From the NCBI GenBank assembly GCA_023245775.1, contig JAHFJR010000016.1, forward strand, positions 1 to 33,730: 33,730 nt of DNA, in the 5' to 3' direction. Below are positions 18,333 to 25,558 of the stretch, one piece after another. The DNA comes from Candidatus Peribacteria bacterium. GTDB taxonomy: Bacteria; Patescibacteriota; Gracilibacteria; Peribacterales; Peribacteraceae. The first letter of the stretch is position 1; each line of letters begins with the position of its first letter. The position numbers and the translations under genes were made by a program. The notes below the pieces were generated by a model. It saw only the letters and a program-made list of their open reading frames with translations. It was not told the DNA's origin and searched no databases.

Positions 18333-18890
18333 TTATCGTTTCACCTGCATGTCATCCAGTGCCCGGTTCACGAGCAGGTCTGCACGCGCATTCTTTGCTC
18401 TCTGCACGTAGACGAAACTGATGTGCGGGAAGGAACTCTTCAGATTGTTGATTTCTTGGATGAGTGGCGTGAAGGTCGCCATCTTCACACGATACTCGCC
18501 GTTCAGTTGTTTCACCACGAGTTCTGAGTCGAGGTGACAGATCAAATGATTTGGACAGAATTCCTTTGCGATCTTGAGGCCGGTGATCAGGGCTTGGTAC
18601 TCGGCAATATTGTTCGTCTGGACGCCGATGCATTCGCCATATTCGCGAAGCACAGTGTTCTTGAGCGGGTCGAAGAGAACGCAACCGACAGCCGCTTGAC
18701 CGGGATTTCCACGTGACCCTCCGTCGGTGAACAGGTGCAGCGTTCCGCCGATCGCAACCGGCTGATCCGCGTCCGTCACTTTGTGCGTGTGGAGCGCCTT
18801 CTCAAGAACCTCGACGACGAATGCATCCCGCTCCGCCGTGTCCGGAAAGAGTTGTGTGAGTCGCTTCGTCAGGGAGAGGGGGAGACGCAT
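18333..18890 (-). CDS. rnhA: Ribonuclease HI-like protein
   Basis: LHLFTDGGSRGNPGQAAVG, NNIAEYQALITGLKIA, LDSELVVKQLNGEY, NARADLLVNRAL. Confidence 0.92.
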   Translation of the reverse strand: MRLPLSLTKRLTQLFPDTAERDAFVVEVLEKALHTHKVTDADQPVAIGGTLHLFTDGGSRGNPGQAAVGCVLFDPLKNTVLREYGECIGVQTNNIAEYQALITGLKIAKEFCPNHLICHLDSELVVKQLNGEYRVKMATFTPLIQEINNLKSSFPHISFVYVQRAKNARADLLVNRALDDMQVKR

Positions 18891-18940
18891 GGAGGAAGTA
18901 TAGCGCAGGTCAGCGTTGATGAGGTTTCAATTGTATCGTT

Positions 18941-19034
18941 TGAATTTTGAATCATGAATTATGAATGATGGGATGGAATATATTCCACGTTTATAAAAAC
19001 AGTATCCATCATTCATCATTCGTCATTCATGATT
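18941..19034. repeat. Heptad-phased element with dyad symmetry (TGAATNA arm / TCATCAT arm)
   Basis: TGAATTT TGAATCA TGAATTA TGAATGA ... CCATCAT TCATCAT TCGTCAT TCATGAT. Confidence 0.85.
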
Positions 19035-19656
19035 CTTTGCAGTTACACTGTTTCCCTGCACATTCGCACGTCTCTGCGAGATCCAACTTGAATCGTCCTT
19101 CCCGGAAATCAATCGTTGAGCCGCCGATACGCCAGAGCGTTTCGCTCGATGCAACGAGTGAGACGTTTTTGACCCCCTCGCAGGTGAAGATTCGGTCGTC
19201 CGCCGTTGTTGCATCATCGAATTCCATGCAGAAACTACCGTCTGTACCTGTCGTGACACGCAGACACACCTTCTTTTTCTCCTCGGCAACTCCGATCTTC
19301 TGTAGCGCCTGCGCTGCCGCCTTCGTGAGTGTGAGCACTGCCGGTCGGGCAGGAGATGTATCGATCAATTCCTGTAGGTCCGTCACAAGATTTTCGATGT
19401 CTGTATCGGTCAGTCCGTGTGACCGTGCGCCGGCCTCGATCGAATCCGTCGTAGCGAATGCGCAGTGGAAACAGTGCAGGCCGTAGGCAGCGAGGATGTC
19501 AGCCGCTTTCGGATGGAGTGCGATGGCATCCATCACATTTGTTGTTGTGTCGATCGTGGGCTGAAATGGCTTCCACACCTTATTTTTTCCCTTTTGCTTC
19601 TTGGCCCTCACGGTCTTCGCCTTGTCCTCTGCCTTCGATTGTCGTCCAAGTGGCAT
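19027..19656 (-). CDS. DUF1858 - HesB/IscA-like fusion protein
   Basis: TTTNVMDAIALHPKAADILAAYGLHCFHCAFATTDSIEAGARSHG (DUF1858) followed by LTLTKAAAQALQKIG...GGSTIDFREGRFKLDLAETCEC (IscA-like). Confidence 0.8.
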   Translation of the reverse strand: MPLGRQSKAEDKAKTVRAKKQKGKNKVWKPFQPTIDTTTNVMDAIALHPKAADILAAYGLHCFHCAFATTDSIEAGARSHGLTDTDIENLVTDLQELIDTSPARPAVLTLTKAAAQALQKIGVAEEKKKVCLRVTTGTDGSFCMEFDDATTADDRIFTCEGVKNVSLVASSETLWRIGGSTIDFREGRFKLDLAETCECAGKQCNCKES

Positions 19657-19662
19657 GGGCCT

Positions 19663-19672
19663 AGTCTATACT
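19663..19672. promoter_or_regulatory. Overlapping divergent -10 boxes for the DUF1858-IscA gene and S41 protease
   Basis: AGTCTATACT: minus TAGACT 6 nt from ATG(19656), plus TATACT 9 nt from ATG(19682). Confidence 0.6.
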
Positions 19673-19681
19673 TTTTTCGCT

Positions 19682-20962
19682 ATGCATATTCTTCGCCGAT
19701 TCGCCCTCGTTCTTCTCCCGATGATCGCCCTCGTTCTCGGGTGGCAACTGGGCGCTCGGTACGAATGGAAGCAGCTGAATCAGGAACGACAGCATCTTTC
19801 AGATCTCTTCACGGTGTCGGCGGGGAGCGGTCAGATGGTGAAGGTTGATCCCGAGAAGGAGGTCGATCTGTCACTCCTCTGGAGTGTGTGGCGACTCCTC
19901 GACAAACGCTACGTGGCACCAGAGAAGTTGGATACGAGGACAATGGTCTATGGCGCCGTCGGTGGGCTCGTCAGTGCGATTGGTGATCCGTACACACTCT
20001 TCATGACGCCTCAGGATATGAAGATGTTCGAGAGTGCGCTCAGTGGAACTCTAGAAGGCATCGGTGCACAGCTCGATCTGCATGATGGCCACGTGGTCGT
20101 CATCGCTCCACTGAAAGGTTCGCCTGCTGAGAAGGCTGGTCTGCAGCCGAAAGATATCATTGTGAGTGTCGATGGGACGTCTGTGGAAGGGATGGCCCTC
20201 GAGAATGTCGTGACACTCATTCGCGGACCGAAGGGCAGCTCGGTTGCTCTCTCGGTGATTCGGGGAGAGGCACATGCTCCGATCACGATTCATGTGAGGC
20301 GAGATGAGATCCACATTCCGAGTGTCGAGTCCAAAGTCATTGCAACACAGACGGGCTCGATCGGCTACATCGCACTGAATCAGTTCGGTGATGATTCCGT
20401 CGCGGAGCTTCGCAAGGCGATCCTCGCGTTTCCGAAAGATGTGAAGGGACTCGTGCTCGATCTTCGGTTCAATGGAGGCGGCTATCTGGATGGAGCGGTG
20501 GACTTGGTCTCCATGTTCGCATCGTCAGGGGATGTCGTCAGCGTGCATCAGCGTGACGGTGATCCGGAGGTACACAGGGTCACGGGCTCACCGATTCTGC
20601 CGACGATCCCGATGGTTGTGCTCATCAATGGCGGATCTGCAAGCGCATCCGAGATCACTGCAGGAGCGTTGCAAGATCTGAAACGTGCGACGATCATTGG
20701 TACCCAGAGCTTTGGAAAGGGTACCGTGCAGGAGGTGATCGAACTGCCGGGAGGTGCGAGTCTTCGTGTGACGATCGCGCACTGGATGACACCTGCTGGA
20801 CACGATCTTGGCAAGAAAGGCGTGACACCGGACTTCGTCGTCGAACGAACGACGGAGCAGTACCAGAGGGGAGACGATCCTCAGTTAGGTGCTGCCGAGG
20901 CGTGGCTTACGGCGAAGAAGGTGCCTGTGGTCATGAAGACGGTGAGCGGAAGCGTGAAGTAG
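19682..20962 (+). CDS. S41 C-terminal processing peptidase (PDZ domain)
   Basis: PDZ GSPAEKAGLQPKDIIVSVDG; catalytic NGGSASASEI and SFGKGTVQ. Confidence 0.95.
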   Translation: MHILRRFALVLLPMIALVLGWQLGARYEWKQLNQERQHLSDLFTVSAGSGQMVKVDPEKEVDLSLLWSVWRLLDKRYVAPEKLDTRTMVYGAVGGLVSAIGDPYTLFMTPQDMKMFESALSGTLEGIGAQLDLHDGHVVVIAPLKGSPAEKAGLQPKDIIVSVDGTSVEGMALENVVTLIRGPKGSSVALSVIRGEAHAPITIHVRRDEIHIPSVESKVIATQTGSIGYIALNQFGDDSVAELRKAILAFPKDVKGLVLDLRFNGGGYLDGAVDLVSMFASSGDVVSVHQRDGDPEVHRVTGSPILPTIPMVVLINGGSASASEITAGALQDLKRATIIGTQSFGKGTVQEVIELPGGASLRVTIAHWMTPAGHDLGKKGVTPDFVVERTTEQYQRGDDPQLGAAEAWLTAKKVPVVMKTVSGSVK

Positions 20963-20982
20963 ACTTCAGTGCTGAGTTTCCT

Positions 20983-21249
20983 TTACAGCTTCAATATTTC
21001 CCTGATGAAGGAAATTTCACATTCTTCCAAGGCTGATCGCTGAATTTTTCCATTGATTGTTCCATGGAATCCCAATGCTTCCAGTCCCATGATCAATCTT
21101 ATTTGTAGACTCGTGTCCTCCGTGAGTGCGCTGGCGAATTGTTGCACATTGATCCCTGTCCATGAGTCATATTGCTCTCGGATGAATTTCGTTGCATTTG
21201 GATGCTTCGGTTCTTCGGTCGTCGTTCGTTGTATGAATTCTCCAGCCAT
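20983..21249 (-). CDS. Hypothetical small protein
   Basis: 88-aa ORF filling the gap between S41 gene and ndk; no recognised family. Confidence 0.4.
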   Translation of the reverse strand: MAGEFIQRTTTEEPKHPNATKFIREQYDSWTGINVQQFASALTEDTSLQIRLIMGLEALGFHGTINGKIQRSALEECEISFIREILKL

Positions 21250-21307
21250 ACGTTCTCAGAAATATAGAAAAGGACGGCATCCTAAATCTTCTGTTTTGAA
21301 TGTCAAA

Positions 21308-21727
21308 TTAATACCTGAAGAGCTCCTCAATCTTGAAGAACCTTGCCACTTCTTTTTCGGCGGTCTCAGGACTGTCTGACGCATGGGCGATGTTGACCAT
21401 GACGTCTTTCCCGAATGTTGCACGAATTGTTCCTGCCGCTGCCTTGCGGCTGTCGGTCACCCCTAACATATCGCGCATGGTCGCAATGATAGTATCGCCT
21501 TCAAGGACGAGGGCGATGACCGGAATCGAGCTCATGAATTTCTCGATCTCAGGGTAGAACGGCTTATCGGCGACGTGTGCGTAATGTTCGCGGAGGATCG
21601 CCGGTGTCAGACTTATCATCTTGCAACCGAGGATTTTGAATCCCGCATCTTCGAATCTCGTGATGACTTTTCCGCAGAATTTACCTGCAATGGCATCGGG
21701 CTTGAGGAGGATCAGGGTGCGTTCCAT
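21308..21727 (-). CDS. ndk: Nucleoside diphosphate kinase
   Basis: MERTLILLKPDAI...HYAHVADKPFYPEI...GTIRATFG...NIAHASDS catalytic His motif. Confidence 0.97.
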   Translation of the reverse strand: MERTLILLKPDAIAGKFCGKVITRFEDAGFKILGCKMISLTPAILREHYAHVADKPFYPEIEKFMSSIPVIALVLEGDTIIATMRDMLGVTDSRKAAAGTIRATFGKDVMVNIAHASDSPETAEKEVARFFKIEELFRY

Positions 21728-22016
21728 GGGTGGATTCGGAAGAAAGTTGCAGTACTTGTACCGGAAATCAGCGGTTTTGACAACAGGCCATGCCTATGAT
21801 CAGTTATTCAATCGTCGTGTTGATTGCTGATACATCTTGCGTGGTTCCGGAATCATAGAAGGAGAGACCACGCTCAAATCTCCGAGAGCACAATGAACAT
21901 TGCCTCTTGTTGCATGAATGTCCACCAATGGATGCATATATCGCATGATATCATTCCTTTCTTGCCGATTCTCAGGGGGTAGAGTTTCCATACGTATTCA
22001 TTGTATGCACATTTTT

Positions 22017-23276
22017 TTACGAAATCAGCCCCTCCAATTCCTTTTCGTTTTTCTCCTTTCCAATCACAACCAATCGCAAACGCTCGGTTTTCAGGAGTTT
22101 CTTCGCAAGAGCGTTCACCTGTTCACCGGTAACAGATTCCACTTCGGCGAAGTACTCGGGGAGATCGCGCGTTTTCGGATAGAGGAGTTGCTGCTTGCCG
22201 AAGAAGTGCGCGCGTTCCTCGCTGTCTTCCATCGAGAGCGTGACTTTACCCTTTAGGAAATCTTTTGCACGACGAAGCTCTTCCTTGGTAATGCCGTCCT
22301 TCGCGCATTTTTCATATTCGACTCTGATCGCGCTGATCGCCTCGTGCAGACGCGACTGATCGACGCCAGCGCGCGTGGAAAATAGTCCGGTATCTAAGTA
22401 ATTATCAGTCGATGTTGAGATGTAGTAGCAGAGTCCGCGGGCTTCGCGAATGTTCAGGAACATTCTGGAGCTCATCGAGCCTCCGAGGATGATGCTCAGT
22501 AGTTTCTGTGCGAAGTGATCATCGGATTGTGACGAAACTCCTTCGACGCCAAGCACGAGGTGTGCTTGCTCCGTTTGTTTGTTCGTGAGGGCCACGCGCT
22601 TTCCCGCATGCGGTTTCACGGCAAGGAATGACTGCGCTTTCTTGCCGCCGATCTTTGCGAAGTAACGATTCGAGAGATCCATCGCCTGTGCTTCCTCGAT
22701 TTTTCCGGAGAACGTTGCGACAAGATTGTCTGGTGTGTAGAGCTCCTCTTTGTGCGACTGGAAATCTTTCTGCTTCACGGTGCGGATCACTTCCTCCGTG
22801 CCGATCGTATCCCATCCGAGCGGCTGGTCGCCATACACGAGCGTCTCGAAATCCCACCCCGCCTGATACATCGGAGTGTCCTGGTACATGCGGTACTCCT
22901 CGATGATCACGCCGCGCTCCTTCTCGATCTCCTCCTCCGGAAACCGCGCATGCAGGAGCATATCCGAGAGCACGTCGCACGCGAGTTCGGCCTTGTCCGC
23001 GGCCACCTTTACGTAGTAGCCCGCGTACTCTTTGCCCGTGAATGCGTTGAAGTCTCCCCCGACCGAGTCGATCGCCATGCTGACTTCCGCAGCGGTCTTG
23101 TACTTCTTGCCGCCCTTGAAGAACATGTGTTCGAGGAAGTGGCTGATGCCACGCGTCTTCTGCACTTCGTACCTCGACCCTGCACCGGCGAAGACGAGGA
23201 CGGTCACTGCGGATGTTCCGTCTACTGGAGCAGTGAGGATGGGGAGGCCGGAGGGGAAGCGGGAGAGGGCGAACAT
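22017..23276 (-). CDS. M16-family zinc metallopeptidase
   Basis: GISHFLEHMFFKG (HxxEH), AGYYVKV, GGSMSSRMFLNIREARGLCYYI; start at MFALSRF. Confidence 0.95.
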   Translation of the reverse strand: MFALSRFPSGLPILTAPVDGTSAVTVLVFAGAGSRYEVQKTRGISHFLEHMFFKGGKKYKTAAEVSMAIDSVGGDFNAFTGKEYAGYYVKVAADKAELACDVLSDMLLHARFPEEEIEKERGVIIEEYRMYQDTPMYQAGWDFETLVYGDQPLGWDTIGTEEVIRTVKQKDFQSHKEELYTPDNLVATFSGKIEEAQAMDLSNRYFAKIGGKKAQSFLAVKPHAGKRVALTNKQTEQAHLVLGVEGVSSQSDDHFAQKLLSIILGGSMSSRMFLNIREARGLCYYISTSTDNYLDTGLFSTRAGVDQSRLHEAISAIRVEYEKCAKDGITKEELRRAKDFLKGKVTLSMEDSEERAHFFGKQQLLYPKTRDLPEYFAEVESVTGEQVNALAKKLLKTERLRLVVIGKEKNEKELEGLIS

Positions 23277-23304
23277 GGCACGCAGTGTACACGTTGATTT
23301 GGAG

Positions 23305-23414
23305 GGTTGAGAGTGGAAAGTGGAAGGTTGAAGGTTGAAGGTTGAAGATGGACAGTGGAAGGTGCGCACCTAAAAGTACTTTCAACTTTGCACTGTTCAC
23401 TTTCAACTCTTCCC
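23305..23414. repeat. Heptad-phased element with dyad symmetry (RGTKGAA arm / TTTCAAC arm)
   Basis: GGTTGAG AGTGGAA AGTGGAA GGTTGAA GGTTGAA GGTTGAA GATGGAC AGTGGAA ... TTTCAAC TTTGCAC TGTTCAC TTTCAAC TCTTCCC. Confidence 0.9.
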
Positions 23415-23463
23415 TCATCCCCTTGACGCCTTCCTCAACTCTTCTGTACCCTCTCTTGGCTCT

Positions 23464-23607
23464 ATGCTCGGAAAGCTTCGTTGGCGTCGGCGATTACGTG
23501 TGCACGGATTCCTTGCACGCGCTGCGACCAAGAACGGACGTCGTGTCGTCCGTAAGCGCCGTGCGCAGGGACGAGTGCGTCTGACGGTGCAGAAGAGGCT
23601 GAAGTGA
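23464..23607 (+). CDS. rpmH: Ribosomal protein L34 (47 aa, absent from the supplied ORF track)
   Basis: [47 protein letters not shown]; HGFxxRxxTKNGRxVxxxRRAxGRxRLTV is the L34 signature. Confidence 0.92.
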   Translation: MLGKLRWRRRLRVHGFLARAATKNGRRVVRKRRAQGRVRLTVQKRLK

Positions 23608-23644
23608 GAGAATCGTTGTTTGTGTTTGCAGAGAGTCTTTTGAT

Positions 23645-23736
23645 GAAGAATCAAGAATTATGAAGTAAGAATTAAGAATCTCTGTTTTAGGTGTAGCAAG
23701 TATTCTCAATTCCTAATTCTTGATTCTTAATTCTTC
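23645..23736. repeat. Heptad-phased element with dyad symmetry (TAAGAAT arm / ATTCTTN arm)
   Basis: GAAGAAT CAAGAAT TATGAAG TAAGAAT TAAGAAT ... ATTCTCA ATTCCTA ATTCTTG ATTCTTA ATTCTTC. Confidence 0.88.
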
Positions 23737-23780
23737 TTCGTAGAAATGGATGCTTCCACTCATTCTGATACAATCACACC

Positions 23781-24074
23781 ATGGACTCCCTCCGCCGCGC
23801 ATCGGGTGCCTTGTTCTATCTCCTCGGGACGCTTGCAGTTACTTCGATTATTCTGGTACAGCGAGGGATCTTGGTTGATCTCTCCTCGACGCTTCTTGCG
23901 GTCATCGATCTGCCACTGCTTTTGACCGGTATGTTGTTTGGCGGCAGCACGCTCGTGACGAGCATCGGTCGCGGACAACACACGAGAGGACTAGTAATTG
24001 TTGTCTTTGTTCCGCTTCTCCTCGTCTTCACCTGCTTCGCGTATCTGAATTTTGCGATGCCGTTTCCGGAATGA
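23781..24074 (+). CDS. Hypothetical small membrane protein (about 3 TM)
   Basis: Hydrophobic segments; TGATACAAT extended -10 6 nt upstream of ATG. Confidence 0.6.
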   Translation: MDSLRRASGALFYLLGTLAVTSIILVQRGILVDLSSTLLAVIDLPLLLTGMLFGGSTLVTSIGRGQHTRGLVIVVFVPLLLVFTCFAYLNFAMPFPE

Positions 24075-24078
24075 GTAT

Positions 24079-24242
24079 TAGGTAGTGTTCACATATACTT
24101 TGGCTCTCAGATTCAATTTCATGCGTCTCCGCACCCCGAACGGGTGCTCCTGTGGTGGAAGTATTTCTAGAATCAAACGGAGCAGGTGTTCGACCTGCGT
24201 TGATGAAGAATTGGAGTCTAAAAGTATGTGAACAGCACCTAG
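24079..24242. mobile_element. MITE-like non-coding element with TIR TAGGTAGTGTTCACATA-type ends
   Basis: Left TAGGTAGTGTTCACATATAC; right reverse complement CTAGGTGCTGTTCACATAC; interior hairpins GCACCCCGAACGGGTGC and GCAGGTGTTCGACCTGC; no ORF. Confidence 0.65.
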
Positions 24243-24508
24243 TACAGTTTCGACCGATGCAGTATTCGAAGAAGCAGAATGGTTTTCTCTTTCTCATCCT
24301 TATTCAATAGAACACGATAGTTGCCTATGCGCAGCCTGTAATCGGCAAGCTCATAGTTTTTCAGTTTCTTGATTTGGATATTCTCATCCCAAGGATCTTT
24401 TTCGAGTTTCTTGATAGCCTGAAATACCCGAAGCATGTGCGTTCTGTCGATGGCGTCACAATCTTTTCGCCAGCATTTTCCATCAACAATGATGAGTTTA
24501 TACGGCAT
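24239..24508 (-). CDS. RelE/ParE-superfamily toxin
   Basis: IKKLEKDPWDENIQIKKLKNYELADYRLRIGNYRVLLNKDEKEKTILLLRILHRSKLY. Confidence 0.85.
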   Translation of the reverse strand: MPYKLIIVDGKCWRKDCDAIDRTHMLRVFQAIKKLEKDPWDENIQIKKLKNYELADYRLRIGNYRVLLNKDEKEKTILLLRILHRSKLY

Positions 24509-24785
24509 AGTTTTTCATGAAACTATCGAAGGGAACCCCATCACCTTTCTTGAATTTTCTTGAGTGTAGAACGATGTCCCGTGTCTCCGGATCATTCAAT
24601 TCCCACAGTTCTTCCCGTAGCTGGTCCAGCATGCCCGATTCCATGAGCATCTTCACCGTCTCTTTCGAGAAGACGAGTCCGGTGATCTTGTTTTTGCTGA
24701 GAACAAAGCGCATTGGCTTTTCCGAAGCAAAGACACTCTTCAAGTGCCGCTGGAGATCGGTGATCGAGATGAATTCTGAAAGCAT
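24498..24785 (-). CDS. Cognate antitoxin (type II TA)
   Basis: Overlaps the toxin start by 11 bp; ISITDLQRHLKSVFASEKPMRFVLSKNKITGLVFSKETVKML resembles Phd/RHH-type antitoxins. Confidence 0.7.
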   Translation of the reverse strand: MLSEFISITDLQRHLKSVFASEKPMRFVLSKNKITGLVFSKETVKMLMESGMLDQLREELWELNDPETRDIVLHSRKFKKGDGVPFDSFMKNYAV

Positions 24786-24870
24786 AGAAAAAACATGGAA
24801 ATACATGCTTATTCTATGCTAAAAAATAAGAGAAAGCAAGAGGTATTCGGCTTTCGATACGCACTGCAAA

Positions 24871-24890
24871 CCTGCCTGCCGGCAGGCAGG
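24871..24890. repeat. Perfect 20-bp palindrome CCTGCCTGCCGGCAGGCAGG
   Basis: Self-reverse-complementary; half copy at 4570-4581. Confidence 0.85.
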
Positions 24891-24931
24891 GGTGCTACTC
24901 AAGGTGAAAGTATCGTTGATGTTTTGTGTCA

Positions 24932-24968
24932 GTTCGAGTAGTCCGTCTCGGACGGACATATCGAGAAC
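24932..24968. repeat. TTCGAGTAGTCC...GGACATATCGAGAA hairpin, copy 1
   Basis: GTTCGAGTAGTCCGTCTCGGACGGACATATCGAGAAC; meets the stop codon of 24968..25519. Confidence 0.8.
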
Positions 24969-25519
24969 TAGTTTCTCGGAATCACCACTTCGTTCTCATC
25001 TGACCCGAGCGTTTTATTCGCATATCTTGCCGCGGTGAACAGATAGTCACTCAGGCGGTTCATCACGACGATCACGCCGGGTGTGACGGACTCTCTCTCT
25101 TTGAGTTCTACGATCCATCTCTCTGCTCTGCGGCAGATGGTGCGGGCTTGGTGGAGGAGCGCTCCAACGACGGTTCCGCCGGGGAGAATAAATTGTGTCA
25201 GCGGTTTCAGCTCCTCGTCCATCTCATCGATCCATCTCTCGAACTTCTCCGCGTAGATTGGGTCCGTGCGGAGGATGTTCGCACTGCTCTCGAGAGGGGT
25301 AGCGAGATCGGCGCCGATGACGAACAAGAGCGACTGGATTTCGATCAATTGGCCTTTGATCTGCTTCGGTGTTTCGCTATTACTCACGATCAGCCCGAGA
25401 CAGGCATTCAGCTCGTCGAGCGTGCCGTACGCATGGAGACGCACGGCGGATTTGGAGATCTTCGTTCCTCCGAAGAGACTCGTGGAGCCTTTATCGCCGA
25501 CGCGGGTATAGATCTTCAT
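24968..25519 (-). CDS. PduO-type cob(I)alamin adenosyltransferase
   Basis: MKIYTRVGDKGSTSLFGGTKISKSAVRLHAYGTLDELNACLG...ARTICRRAERWIV...MNRLSDYLFTAARYAN. Confidence 0.95.
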   Translation of the reverse strand: MKIYTRVGDKGSTSLFGGTKISKSAVRLHAYGTLDELNACLGLIVSNSETPKQIKGQLIEIQSLLFVIGADLATPLESSANILRTDPIYAEKFERWIDEMDEELKPLTQFILPGGTVVGALLHQARTICRRAERWIVELKERESVTPGVIVVMNRLSDYLFTAARYANKTLGSDENEVVIPRN

Positions 25520-25558
25520 GGGGAGATGGGGGCGCGGGTGGTGAGTAGTAAAGATTTT

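Noticed and set aside
21800-21991. 63-aa minus-strand ORF
   Set aside because: No family, promoter or RBS support; may be intergenic
22519-23418. 299-aa minus-strand ORF overlapping M16 gene
   Set aside because: Alternate frame of the M16 peptidase; Arg-rich out-of-frame composition
9045-23736. Heptad arrays as CRISPR
   Set aside because: Units are 7 nt with no spacers, and no cas genes are in the window
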